DNA of 64,000 nt from Phyllobacterium calauticae (GTDB taxonomy: Bacteria; Pseudomonadota; Alphaproteobacteria; Rhizobiales; Rhizobiaceae), in contig NZ_JAGENB010000009.1 in assembly GCF_019991125.1 (NCBI RefSeq), positions 80,058-144,057 on the forward strand, given 5' to 3'. The first letter of the stretch is position 1. Every line of letters starts with the position of its first letter. The notes under the pieces were generated by a model that was not told the origin of the DNA, did no database searches, and worked only from the letters and a program-made list of their open reading frames with translations. The position numbers were made by a program, and so were the translations under genes. Below are positions 8,250 to 16,539 of the stretch, in pieces.

Positions 8250-8867
8250 TTATGGCTTCGCCAGCGCAATGCAATTTGTGCCATCGCTCGAATTAGTGAT
8301 GCAACTGACATCATACCCAGCTCCAGACACCAGATATTTGCACACACTTGTTCCGGCACCGTCGGCGGTTCCAGGCGCGTTGCAATCCATTCCACTCTTT
8401 ACAAGATTGTCAAGCTTTCCGCCTTTGCCGCATCCGAACTGGCAGGCCTTCAGGATTGATGACTGTGTAACGTTGGCACAGGTTCCCTTGTAACAGACTT
8501 CCTTTCCTATGGCGGAAGTCATGCCGTTTCTCTGGGCCTTGGCCCATTCTCTCTGTTGGTAGGGTATCCATGCTGCGACCTGAGCGGACGGATCATTGAG
8601 AAACTGTTGTGGTGTGCCGTTATAGAATTCCTGGAATGTGCCGCTATTGCAGAACTGGAATGCGCCGTAACAGGTCACACCATTCACGACTGGAGAGACG
8701 CTGGAAAAGCTTCCCTCGCTTTTGGAAACATTCTCCGCGTACTCGGCGCAGTTGCTCGGCATACCGGCGCGCATCAGACTGATCGCGCTTTCGCCTGCAA
8801 AGGCAATCGTACTTGTCATGGCCAGGAGAAAACCAGCATTTGCGAAAATGGAGCTGATTTTGATCAT
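8250..8867 (-). CDS. Secreted cysteine-rich protein, possible transglycosylase-like fold
   Basis: A 205-residue exported protein (signal peptide ending near AFAGES). The segment VSKSEGSFSSV followed by TCYGAFQFCNSGTF resembles the E-S-G-x-F plus G-A-Y/M-Q-F signature of lysozyme-like murein transglycosylases, so cell-wall opening for secretion or transfer is possible. Several Cys pairs in the C-terminal half suggest disulphides. This assignment is by motif resemblance only. It overlaps the upstream gene by four bases (ATGA), so it is part of the leftward envelope operon. Confidence 0.5.
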   Translation of the reverse strand: MIKISSIFANAGFLLAMTSTIAFAGESAISLMRAGMPSNCAEYAENVSKSEGSFSSVSPVVNGVTCYGAFQFCNSGTFQEFYNGTPQQFLNDPSAQVAAWIPYQQREWAKAQRNGMTSAIGKEVCYKGTCANVTQSSILKACQFGCGKGGKLDNLVKSGMDCNAPGTADGAGTSVCKYLVSGAGYDVSCITNSSDGTNCIALAKP

Positions 8868-9316
8868 TTGCTGGTCTTCACATCATAGGTACCGGTGAAG
8901 GGCTTAGCAGCCTCATCCAATTCCTGTGTCGTGATCTTTTTGTAGTTCAGAGAAAGGATTGCGGTTCCGCCAAGCATAACTTGAGGGTTGGCGACCACCG
9001 TTGTTTGGCCATCGCTTGACTTGTGGACAAGCAATGTCGTGCACATGGTCTGCATATTGCAATCGCCTGACGTCTGCGACAACAACCACTCACCCGACGG
9101 CGTTATAATACGAGCCGTATAGATGTCTGGATGGCGAGGTGGATTTCCATACGCGACCAGATCCTGCGTATCCCATACTTTGTCGGGATCTTCGCTGGCG
9201 TTCTTAGTGGTGAGCTGGAGATTGAGTTTGTAACCGTCGTCGGCGTGTGCAGGCAGGGTTGGAATGCTTGTCGAGATCAGGATCGCCGACATTATTAATC
9301 GAAACCTTGGATTCAT
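8864..9316 (-). CDS. Periplasmic hypothetical protein
   Basis: A 150-residue protein with a signal peptide (cleavage near LPAHADD). The remainder is beta-rich with one close cysteine pair (SGDCNMQTMC) and no recognised domain. It overlaps both neighbours by four bases (ATGA at each end), so it belongs to a tightly coupled leftward operon of envelope proteins divergent from the virB genes. A role in the transfer apparatus is suggested by location only. Confidence 0.55.
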   Translation of the reverse strand: MNPRFRLIMSAILISTSIPTLPAHADDGYKLNLQLTTKNASEDPDKVWDTQDLVAYGNPPRHPDIYTARIITPSGEWLLSQTSGDCNMQTMCTTLLVHKSSDGQTTVVANPQVMLGGTAILSLNYKKITTQELDEAAKPFTGTYDVKTSK

Positions 9317-9663
9317 CGTAGTTTCCTTTGGAGATAATGCAGGATCTTGCGACCGCTGTCATAGGTGAGAAAACACAGTGCGCAGGTCATGAGATAGGCC
9401 ATACGCACGGTGCGCCAGGCAAAATACGCGGCGATGCAGCCCATTACGGCGATGATGACTGTTTCATAGGGCCGTGTGATTGGATCGGAAGTGACAGCCA
9501 TAACCCATTGGACGAGAGCATTGACCCAAAGTCCGGCCGTCGCCAACGCGCCCAATAAAAGTATTGCCGGTCCAACCGGTCCAGCCCCTTGAGGCCCGTA
9601 AGGCATGACCGGATCGAAATAGTATACGTCTCGAATTTGCTTCTCAATTTCATCATTACGCAT
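9313..9663 (-). CDS. Small membrane protein
   Basis: A 116-residue protein with two to three membrane segments (PAILLLGALATAGLWVNALV, then ETVIIAVMGCIAAYFAW and a following hydrophobic stretch). The start at 9663 (MRNDEIEKQ) is preferred over 9693 because GGAG lies 9 bases upstream. It is the first gene of the overlapping leftward set. No family recognised. Confidence 0.55.
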   Translation of the reverse strand: MRNDEIEKQIRDVYYFDPVMPYGPQGAGPVGPAILLLGALATAGLWVNALVQWVMAVTSDPITRPYETVIIAVMGCIAAYFAWRTVRMAYLMTCALCFLTYDSGRKILHYLQRKLR

Positions 9664-9773
9664 GGTGGACAGCTCCTTTTTCGCAAGGCCCAAGTAGCAT
9701 TTTTACGATCTGGATGGTACCTACCGTGGTGATCATGTTACTGTTTTTCTTGAACTTTCGTCCGGACCGATGC

Positions 9774-10340
9774 CTACTTGTTCAAATCAAACCAAAAGCG
9801 TTGTTTAACGCCCTTACTGTTCGGAATGTCGAAGTAATAAGGCTTGGTACGAACTTTCCGCTCTTGGGTCTGTATGAGCTCACAAGACGATCCGTTGTGG
9901 CCGCTATCTGAATAAACTTCTCTCGTCGCGATACCCTCGCTCGACGCTTTTGCTGCATCGCGAGCTGCCTTAGATCCGCAGCTTCCCAGATTGCGCGTAC
10001 AGACATTTTGCGCTGAATTTGATCCATGCCCGCTTGAGGTATCTGAGCTGGTTGGGGACCACCCCTCAGGGCAAGGCTCGTAAGGCTCCAGTCCAGGTTT
10101 ACCCGCGTTACCCTCTTTGCAAATTGGCCAGGAGAAACCGGGGAGCGACATCGCTGCGATCAGCTTTTGCATCGGTGGAACGCAGTAGGGCACACCGTGC
10201 CATGACGGAGTTTCAGAGGCGGCGCAGAGAAGTACCTGACAGCCCCATGAGGCGTCGGCTGCCTGGGATGGAACACTCGCCGTCAGCATTAGGCCTGCCG
10301 CACCAATCGATGCCAATAAGCCACTACCCAGTATTTTCAT
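9774..10340 (-). CDS. Exported cysteine-rich protein, conserved near conjugation loci
   Basis: A 188-residue protein. The start at 10340 (MKILGSGLLAS) has GAGGG just upstream and begins a clean signal peptide ending near SQAAD. The mature protein starts with a patterned Cys/Trp/Pro block, ASWGCQVLLCAASE, then HGVPYCVPPMQKL and FSWPICKEG. Proteins with this WGC..LLC..P..C pattern accompany mating-pair-formation loci on proteobacterial plasmids (from memory). It lies next to and divergent from virB1, so it may be an extra envelope component of the transfer system. Confidence 0.55.
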   Translation of the reverse strand: MKILGSGLLASIGAAGLMLTASVPSQAADASWGCQVLLCAASETPSWHGVPYCVPPMQKLIAAMSLPGFSWPICKEGNAGKPGLEPYEPCPEGWSPTSSDTSSGHGSNSAQNVCTRNLGSCGSKAARDAAKASSEGIATREVYSDSGHNGSSCELIQTQERKVRTKPYYFDIPNSKGVKQRFWFDLNK

Positions 10341-10534
10341 GTGATCCCTCATTTGATGCCAAAAATATCTGTTGCTAGGATTATATTTCAATATATATAT
10401 GATAATGAACTTCGTCAATGTTTGGCAATCCGACGTTATCATGCGGATCACACAGACACCTTAGGGCAATATCCGCCAATAGAATTAGGCTGATACATAA
10501 CCTTTTTGTAGAATTAATAGGTGAGGAAGGCAAT
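10341..10534. promoter_or_regulatory. AT-rich divergent promoter region of the virB operon
   Basis: This region separates the leftward envelope genes from virB1. It contains an AT-only-like tract around 10380-10402 with repeated TA steps, the kind of DNA bound by H-NS-like/MucR regulators in Hyphomicrobiales (inference). The virB1 ribosome-binding site GAGGAAGG lies at 10523-10530. No clear -35/-10 pair could be assigned. Confidence 0.4.
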
Positions 10535-11473
10535 ATGGTTCGATCGGGGTGGGCTATCGGAGCAACAGCGTTGGCAATGAGCGGTTCTGCTTTAGCAGCG
10601 TCGACGGCTATGATCCCCGACAGTTCCCCGGTCCCAGTTTCTGTCATCGAAGATCAAAACTCCGATTTGATCACGAAAAGGGTTATCGAGGCTTCTACTC
10701 TGAGCGCATCGGAGGCTTCGCATCCGCAAGCGAATATAATTATGCCGATGTCTCCTGTAACTGCCTCGCCAAAGGGCCAGGCGGGCAACGTAGTGCCTCA
10801 GCCAGCTGTTCGCTCTATCATGTCAGGCACTTCGGACATTTCACCTAAATCGGCTGGGCGCTGCCAAGACAGCGAAATTGACCTTGCGACCGTAAAGTCC
10901 ATGATCGAGACCGAGGCAGAGCGGCAAAAGGCCGACCCCAAACTTGCACTGGCGATTGCCGACCAAGAATCCGGTTTTGGCGCGAATGTTAATTCCAGTG
11001 CCGGCGCGCGCGGGATCATGCAACTGATGCCTGCCACAGCGGCGCACTATGGCGTCACCGATATATGCGATGCAGCGCAGAACATCCGTGGTGGCATCGC
11101 CTTCCTGAATGACCTCAACGTTACATTTGGCGGCAACATCATGCTGATGGTCGCGGCTTATAATTCTGGCGAGGACCGCGTGCTGAAGACGGGCGGCATT
11201 CCTTCGATCTCCGAGACGGTCAACTACACGGCTCGCGTCACGAATGCCTATTACGGCTTTGACAATACGCTGAAAGGCGGCAAGCGCGCCAAATCAAATG
11301 TTGCACCCAACAATATGGGACACCTGTCGTCTGGAGTGACTGAACTTCCGGTTCAGACAGTCAGCGATGGATCTCCGATTCCAATCAACCAACAACAAAC
11401 CGCGACAACCAAATCCGGGGGGCAGGCAGGACGCCAGCAATGGATTGGTGGATCGGTCCTCTATGTTCAATAG
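10535..11473 (+). CDS. virB1: VirB1-like lytic transglycosylase
   Basis: A 312-residue exported muramidase that opens peptidoglycan for assembly of the type IV secretion channel. The start at 10535 has GAGGAAGG upstream and begins a signal peptide (MVRSGWAIGATALAMSGSALA). The SLT domain covers roughly residues 120-240: LAIADQESGFG with the catalytic Glu, then GARGIMQLMP, and MLMVAAYNSGEDRV. The C-terminal ~70 residues are Ser/Gln/Gly-rich and probably disordered. It is the first gene of the rightward virB operon. Confidence 0.9.
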   Translation: MVRSGWAIGATALAMSGSALAASTAMIPDSSPVPVSVIEDQNSDLITKRVIEASTLSASEASHPQANIIMPMSPVTASPKGQAGNVVPQPAVRSIMSGTSDISPKSAGRCQDSEIDLATVKSMIETEAERQKADPKLALAIADQESGFGANVNSSAGARGIMQLMPATAAHYGVTDICDAAQNIRGGIAFLNDLNVTFGGNIMLMVAAYNSGEDRVLKTGGIPSISETVNYTARVTNAYYGFDNTLKGGKRAKSNVAPNNMGHLSSGVTELPVQTVSDGSPIPINQQQTATTKSGGQAGRQQWIGGSVLYVQ

Positions 11474-11483
11474 GAGAGAAAGC

Positions 11484-11816
11484 ATGAAATTCATCCATAA
11501 AACCCGCGTTATGAATGTAAGCTGCGCTGCACTGATGATCGCTTTTGCAGTGGCGGGAAATCCAGAGATTTCAGCTGCCGCCGGCAGTGGCGGTGCTGTG
11601 TTCCAGCCAATCAATAATGTGTTCCAGCAGGTTCTCACATTCATGACCGGAACATTTGCAACGACGGCAGCGACGATCGCTGTTGGCGCTGTTGGCTATC
11701 TTGCCCTGACGAGCCGGGTTCCCTGGTCATGGCTGTTTTCCATTGTTGTCGGCGTCGCCTTTATTTTCGGCGGTGCGCAACTCGTATCTTCAATCTCTGG
11801 CGGGATCGGTAATTAA
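11484..11816 (+). CDS. virB2: VirB2-like pilin subunit
   Basis: A 110-residue pilin precursor. The start at 11484 follows TAGGAGAG. There is a long signal region (to about residue 36, ending ISAAAG), then two hydrophobic helices separated by a short polar loop (TFATTAATIAVGAVGYLAL and LFSIVVGVAFIFGGAQL), as in VirB2/TrbC pilins. It sits directly between virB1 and virB3. Confidence 0.88.
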   Translation: MKFIHKTRVMNVSCAALMIAFAVAGNPEISAAAGSGGAVFQPINNVFQQVLTFMTGTFATTAATIAVGAVGYLALTSRVPWSWLFSIVVGVAFIFGGAQLVSSISGGIGN

Positions 11817-11819
11817 CCC

Positions 11820-12125
11820 ATGAGTATGGAAAATACCGACCAGGAAAAGCCGCAAGCTGTCCCGCTCGTCCTTGGCCTGACACGGCCACGCATGCTGTGG
11901 GGAATTCCCTGGGGCCTGTTCGTGGCAGAAATCGTTCTCGTGTTGATGGTCTTTCTCAACACCAAAAATCTTCTGATGTTCCTGCTCATCCTCCCGATGC
12001 ACGCGGCTTCCTACGTGCTGACGATCAAGGATGTCCGGCTTGTCGATATCATCCGTGTTCGGCTTTCAAAATGTGCCGGAACCCGCAATCGCGGTTTCTG
12101 GGGCGGCAATTCCTACACGCATTGA
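11820..12125 (+). CDS. virB3: VirB3-like membrane protein
   Basis: A 101-residue inner-membrane protein. The family pattern LVLGLTRPRMLWGIPWG is followed by two adjacent membrane helices (LFVAEIVLVLMVFL and LLMFLLILPMHAASYVL), then a short cytoplasmic tail. It works with the VirB4 ATPase, whose gene follows eight bases later. Its length is normal for the family. Confidence 0.9.
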   Translation: MSMENTDQEKPQAVPLVLGLTRPRMLWGIPWGLFVAEIVLVLMVFLNTKNLLMFLLILPMHAASYVLTIKDVRLVDIIRVRLSKCAGTRNRGFWGGNSYTH

Positions 12126-12133
12126 GGAATAAA

Positions 12134-14551
12134 ATGGCGATACAACGTGCTGTTCGTAGTTCACTGGAATTTGGTGCAATTGCCGCACGTGAGAAGAAGG
12201 TCTCTTCTCACGTACCTTACGTACGGCACGTTGACGAAAACACACTTCGCACCAAGGACGGAATGATCCTGTCAGTCATCAAGATTGATGGTTTCTGCCA
12301 CCAGACAGCAGATCAAATCGAAATCGATATGAAGGCGAATGTGCGCAACACCTTGATGCGTTCACTCAGCGACAGCCGATATGCCGTCTACAGCCACATA
12401 ATCAGGCGGCGCATTCATCCTCAAACGACTGGATCCTTCACTAATCCGTTCTGCCGCGAATTGAATGACCGATACATGTACGGCCTCTCCGAAAAACGCA
12501 TGTATGTGAATGATCTCTATCTGACGATCATACGCCGAGGATTTCAGGGAAAAGTTGGCTTCGCGGACGCTTTTGTATCACGCTTTCGCAAGGCCGCCGG
12601 TGTTTCTGCCGATGTCCTCGATCGCGAAGCCAGACAGGAACTACGCGAACAGGTCGCCAATATTCAAAAAGATATGGCCGAATACGGGGCGCGCATCCTG
12701 ACCGTGGTCGAACGCAAAGGCAGCGTATTTTCACAGCCGCTTGAATTCCTGGCGCAGCTCCTCAATGGCGCACAGGAAATTCCTATGCTTCTGCCTCGCA
12801 TGGGGTTTGACGAATATCTGCCAACACGGCGCATCACTTTTGGCAAAAAACAACTTGAGTTGCGCGGTGCTGTAGATCGGGAAACACGCTTCGGATCGAT
12901 GGTATCCGTGCGCGAATACACCTCCTGGACAGTCTCAGGTGTACTCGACGGCCTGTTGAAGATACCGGGTGAATTCATCGCTACGCAATCGTTCGCCTTG
13001 CAGGATCGCGCCCCGGTCATGGCCGAAATCGCCAAGATCGAACGCCAGATCGCCGCTTCAGACGAGGCCGGGACATCTCTTGAACAGGCCATTAATACGG
13101 CGCGTGACGAGATCGTCAACGGCCGTGCGGTCATGGGGTATCACCATCTGACGGTTATGGCGATCGGCGACAGCTTGAAGGAATTGGAGACCTGCGTCCA
13201 GGCGGTAACCAAGGAAATTCAGAATACCGGCATGGTTTCCGTTCGGGAAGATTTGAATGCTGAGCCAGCCTTCTGGGCACAGCTGCCCGGTAATTTCGCA
13301 TACATTGCTCGCCGGGCCATGATTTCATCTCGCAATTTCTGTGGCCTCGCATCGTTCCATAACTTTGCCGTGGGCAAGCGTGAAGGCAACCATTGGGGGC
13401 CGGCAATAGCCCTGCTGCAGACGACTTCGATGACACCATACTTTTTCAATTTCCATCGGCGCCAGGTCGGCAACTTCACGGTGACCGGTCCAACAGGATC
13501 AGGCAAAACGGTCGGTCTGTCTTTCCTGATGGCACAGGCGATGCGGATACATCCGCAACCTCGCTGCGCCTTCTTCGACAAGGACCGCGGGGCCGATGTC
13601 TTCATTCGGGCGATGGGTGGCCAATACGAGGTTTTGGAGCCAGGGATTCCTACCGGCTTCAATCCGCTGCAGCTTGAGGGAAGTCCCAGCGATCGGGATT
13701 TCGTGCTCAATCTGCTCCGCTATCTTGTGCGCCCGAGGGACGGACGCACGGACCTATCAGCTGAACAGGAGAAAATTTTGGAGTCTGCGGTCCAGCAGAT
13801 TTTCCAGATCCCTGTGCATGAGCGGAAATTCTCCGAAGTTTCTCATCTTCTGCGTGGCGGCGAGCAAGCCGGACACGACGATCTTGCATCACGATTTGAT
13901 ATCTGGTGCGACACACGCGGCTGGCTGTTCAACAATCCTGCCGACCTCTGGGACGATGACAAGGGGATATTTGGTTTTGACCTGACCAAGGTCCTGGACG
14001 ATCCCGATATCCGGACGGCGGCACTCGGCTACATCTTCCATCGCATTGAGGGCATGCTGGACGGCAAGACGCCGATGATGCTGTTCATTGATGAGGGCTG
14101 GAAGATCCTCAATGACGATAAGTTCTCCGGGTTTGTCACCGATAAACTGAAAACCATCCGCAAACTTAACGGTATTGTCGGTTTTGGTACGCAGTCGGCC
14201 AAAGATATTGTGTCATCGAAGATGGCGCACACGCTGCTTGAGCAGACGCCAACAAACATCTTCTTTCCAAATCCGCGGGCCGATGTTGAAAGCTATATCG
14301 ATGGCTTCAAACTATCGCGCGCTGAGTACGATTGGATTCTCAATACTCCTCCAGAGGCGCGGCAATTCCTCATCAAGCATGACCACGATAGCGTGATTGC
14401 CACGCTCGATCTCTCCCAGATGCTCGATTTCGTCAAGGTACTCTCAGGTAACGAAGCCAGCGTTACCGAGTGTGCGGAGTTGCGCGAACGCCATGGCGAT
14501 GCCCCTGAGAACTGGCTCCCTTATTTTTGCCGATGGAGGACTGAAGCATGA
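12134..14551 (+). CDS. virB4: VirB4-like ATPase of the type IV secretion system
   Basis: An 805-residue cytoplasmic ATPase that powers pilus assembly and substrate transfer. The Walker A motif GPTGSGKT is at about residue 451, and Walker B MLFIDEGWK is at about 650. CagE/TrbE-type N-terminal domain features occur from ~180 to 400. The start at 12134 (MAIQRAVRSS) is preceded by GAGGAATAAA; frame extensions upstream overlap virB3 and are not credible. The stop overlaps the next gene start by four bases. Length and motifs are typical. Confidence 0.95.
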   Translation: MAIQRAVRSSLEFGAIAAREKKVSSHVPYVRHVDENTLRTKDGMILSVIKIDGFCHQTADQIEIDMKANVRNTLMRSLSDSRYAVYSHIIRRRIHPQTTGSFTNPFCRELNDRYMYGLSEKRMYVNDLYLTIIRRGFQGKVGFADAFVSRFRKAAGVSADVLDREARQELREQVANIQKDMAEYGARILTVVERKGSVFSQPLEFLAQLLNGAQEIPMLLPRMGFDEYLPTRRITFGKKQLELRGAVDRETRFGSMVSVREYTSWTVSGVLDGLLKIPGEFIATQSFALQDRAPVMAEIAKIERQIAASDEAGTSLEQAINTARDEIVNGRAVMGYHHLTVMAIGDSLKELETCVQAVTKEIQNTGMVSVREDLNAEPAFWAQLPGNFAYIARRAMISSRNFCGLASFHNFAVGKREGNHWGPAIALLQTTSMTPYFFNFHRRQVGNFTVTGPTGSGKTVGLSFLMAQAMRIHPQPRCAFFDKDRGADVFIRAMGGQYEVLEPGIPTGFNPLQLEGSPSDRDFVLNLLRYLVRPRDGRTDLSAEQEKILESAVQQIFQIPVHERKFSEVSHLLRGGEQAGHDDLASRFDIWCDTRGWLFNNPADLWDDDKGIFGFDLTKVLDDPDIRTAALGYIFHRIEGMLDGKTPMMLFIDEGWKILNDDKFSGFVTDKLKTIRKLNGIVGFGTQSAKDIVSSKMAHTLLEQTPTNIFFPNPRADVESYIDGFKLSRAEYDWILNTPPEARQFLIKHDHDSVIATLDLSQMLDFVKVLSGNEASVTECAELRERHGDAPENWLPYFCRWRTEA

Positions 14552-15321
14552 CAATGAATCTGCGTTTCAGTACTGCAAGTCTGTTCGTTTGCCTGTCGCT
14601 TCCGGCTTTCGCCCAAGTTCCCACCAATGACGCGGATCGAACGGGCAAAGAATCCAACACGCAGGTCTGCATGGAACGGGCCCGGACCTACAAGAAGCGG
14701 ACAGAAAGCCCGACCAATGGGGTTCGGGGAAGCTTTGCGGACCAGGGCGGCGGCGGATCACTGTCACAATCGGGCGGCGGTAACATCATGGGTGGCGCTC
14801 TCAGCGGCACGAGTGTTGGCGGTGTGGATCTTGCCGGCATCATGGCAGTCGTGGGCGGCGTGGCTGCCCTGAAATCCAACAATGCCGGCCAGGTGATAGG
14901 TGCCCTTAGCGCTGTCAGCGCCGCCATCGAGCAGAACCAAAGCGGCTTGGCTAACCAAGGTCAGGCCATCGGTTCTGTCAACTCCATTCAAGGCGCGTTT
15001 GAACAGAATTCATCCGGCCGTCTGTCCGAAGCGGGATTATGGGGACAAGCGGTGCAGGGCGGCACGACACGGCTTCAGCTGCAAAACCAGCAATTGCTCG
15101 ACCAAACGGCGGCGGCAAGCGCGACCGCCAATATCATGAACTACGACAAGTCAAAGGTACGGCTTGTCGATGATGGCAAGGTCAAGTCCGACAATTCTGA
15201 GAATGTTTCAACCGGCACTACCGACCTCGATGCCATTCAAAAGGAATTGGCGCGGCTTCAGGCGGAGGCCGCGAAAAACGCGCTGACAAATCCAAGTTCA
15301 ACCCCGAGCCAAGGAAACTGA
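14548..15321 (+). CDS. VirB5-like exported protein, first of two
   Basis: A 257-residue exported protein (signal peptide ending PAFAQ). The middle is Gly/Ser-rich with a hydrophobic segment (VDLAGIMAVVGGVAAL), followed by Gln/Asn-rich helices. It carries the motif IMNYDKSKVRLV near residue 197, close to the exact tail motif of the next two proteins (IMSYDASKARFV and IMDYDPSKARLV), so it is related to them at least in that element. It lies between virB4 and the better VirB5 candidate. Function unknown; a minor pilus component is plausible. Confidence 0.6.
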   Translation: MTMNLRFSTASLFVCLSLPAFAQVPTNDADRTGKESNTQVCMERARTYKKRTESPTNGVRGSFADQGGGGSLSQSGGGNIMGGALSGTSVGGVDLAGIMAVVGGVAALKSNNAGQVIGALSAVSAAIEQNQSGLANQGQAIGSVNSIQGAFEQNSSGRLSEAGLWGQAVQGGTTRLQLQNQQLLDQTAAASATANIMNYDKSKVRLVDDGKVKSDNSENVSTGTTDLDAIQKELARLQAEAAKNALTNPSSTPSQGN

Positions 15322-15323
15322 TC

Positions 15324-16076
15324 ATGCAACGCAAGACAACTTCTCTTTGTCGCAACATCGGCATCGGCGCTAGCGTCCTCATCGGTGCGCTGACATTGGC
15401 GGGCACGGCCAATGCGCAAGTGCCGGTCAAGGACGATGCGACGCTCGAACAGGCGACTAAAACAGCCGCGCATACGTCCGAGATAATGAAGTCGAACAGC
15501 AATATCCTCGATACGGTCAACAAGACATTGGAAGCCGTAACGGGTAACCGGTCCACGTCGAACATTGCCAATGCGGCACTCGGCTCCGGGTTTTCGATGG
15601 GTGGCGCCCCTGACTTTGGGTCACTGATGGGGGGGCAGATGTCCTGGGGCAATCTTGGCGAGTTCGGGAAAACGGCTGCGACCATTTTGAACGCGCTCAA
15701 TCTGGTGAAGTCGCTTTCAGGCAAGTCGGACTCGGGAAGCTTCTCTGGGTCGGACAGGGCCTATCAGAGTGCTGTGAATACGGCGTCGGCCCTGCAGGGC
15801 ATGATATCCGGTACGCAATCGAGCGCACGCCAGCGTAGCCAAGCGTTCCAGCAGGCCGGGCAACTGATCGGCACAGCCCCCGATATCAAGGGCTCCATCG
15901 ATCAGAATTCTCAGCTGCAGACCCAGACAGCACAGACTGTCAATGAACTGATCGGCGTCATGAATGCGGGCAATGCGGCTTTGAATGCGCAGCAGATGCA
16001 GGAACTCGCGGCACAGGCCCAGTCGGCCAAGATCATGAGCTACGACGCTTCCAAGGCGAGGTTCGTCGCACCATGA
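15324..16076 (+). CDS. virB5: VirB5-like minor pilus protein
   Basis: A 250-residue exported protein with a signal peptide ending TANAQ. The start of the mature protein (VPVKDDATLEQATKTA) and the long helical regions with SEIMKSNSNILDTVNKTLEAVTG match VirB5/TrwJ proteins that tip the T-pilus. The last residues are the shared tail IMSYDASKARFVAP. The position between virB4 and virB6 agrees. Its stop overlaps the next ATG by four bases. Confidence 0.75.
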   Translation: MQRKTTSLCRNIGIGASVLIGALTLAGTANAQVPVKDDATLEQATKTAAHTSEIMKSNSNILDTVNKTLEAVTGNRSTSNIANAALGSGFSMGGAPDFGSLMGGQMSWGNLGEFGKTAATILNALNLVKSLSGKSDSGSFSGSDRAYQSAVNTASALQGMISGTQSSARQRSQAFQQAGQLIGTAPDIKGSIDQNSQLQTQTAQTVNELIGVMNAGNAALNAQQMQELAAQAQSAKIMSYDASKARFVAP

Positions 16077-16291
16077 TGAATTTTCTTAAGCTTCTCGGTC
16101 AGTGGAAAGTGATCCTGCTTCTGACGGGTGCACTCCTGTTGCTGGCTTATGCGCTGACGGACGTCTCCAGCGTGCTCAAAGAAGATGTGTCTCTTCGTCA
16201 GCAATCAATTGATGCAGATAAGGCCGTCGCCGACAAGACGAAGAAGATCATGGACTATGACCCGTCAAAGGCGCGGTTGGTGAAGCCATGA
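16073..16291 (+). CDS. Small single-span membrane protein with the shared YDxSKAR tail
   Basis: A 72-residue protein: an N-terminal membrane helix (WKVILLLTGALLLLAYAL), then a short helical periplasmic part, ending IMDYDPSKARLVKP. The tail is nearly the same as the C-terminus of the VirB5-like protein encoded just before it. It overlaps both neighbours by four bases. It might be a membrane-anchored partner of VirB5 or an exclusion-type protein; both are inference. Confidence 0.65.
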   Translation: MMNFLKLLGQWKVILLLTGALLLLAYALTDVSSVLKEDVSLRQQSIDADKAVADKTKKIMDYDPSKARLVKP

Positions 16292-16536
16292 CCAGAATCT
16301 GCCGTCCAGATCATCTCATCGCGGTCCTCGTTGCCGGTCTTGCTTTGTTGGTCCTGCCAGCATGTGCCGGTCACAAGGAACTGAAAGCTCCGTGTTCGGC
16401 GGGATTGCAGCCTTATTCATATTGGTCCGGATCGGCATTCGCCTCGATGGGCTGCGGAGCAATGCTTGACGTCAACCCGCTGCCGGCGATGCCAGCTGCA
16501 CTGGTCCCACCCGATTCAGTCATTCCGGAGAATTAA
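16288..16536 (+). CDS. Small lipoprotein, VirB7-like by position
   Basis: An 82-residue protein with a lipoprotein signal: a hydrophobic stretch followed by the lipobox LPAC at about residues 23-26. The rest has two more cysteines (APC, MGCG) and a Pro-rich end. Small lipoproteins at this place in virB operons act as VirB7, which stabilises VirB9 in the outer membrane, or as entry-exclusion proteins. Sequence alone does not separate the two. Confidence 0.7.
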   Translation: MTRICRPDHLIAVLVAGLALLVLPACAGHKELKAPCSAGLQPYSYWSGSAFASMGCGAMLDVNPLPAMPAALVPPDSVIPEN

Positions 16537-16539
16537 AAA

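Noticed and set aside
11897..12133. Upstream extension of virB4 and similar long starts for virD4, virB1 and relaxase
   Set aside because: They lie inside the preceding genes; internal starts with ribosome-binding sites or ATGA overlaps fit better.
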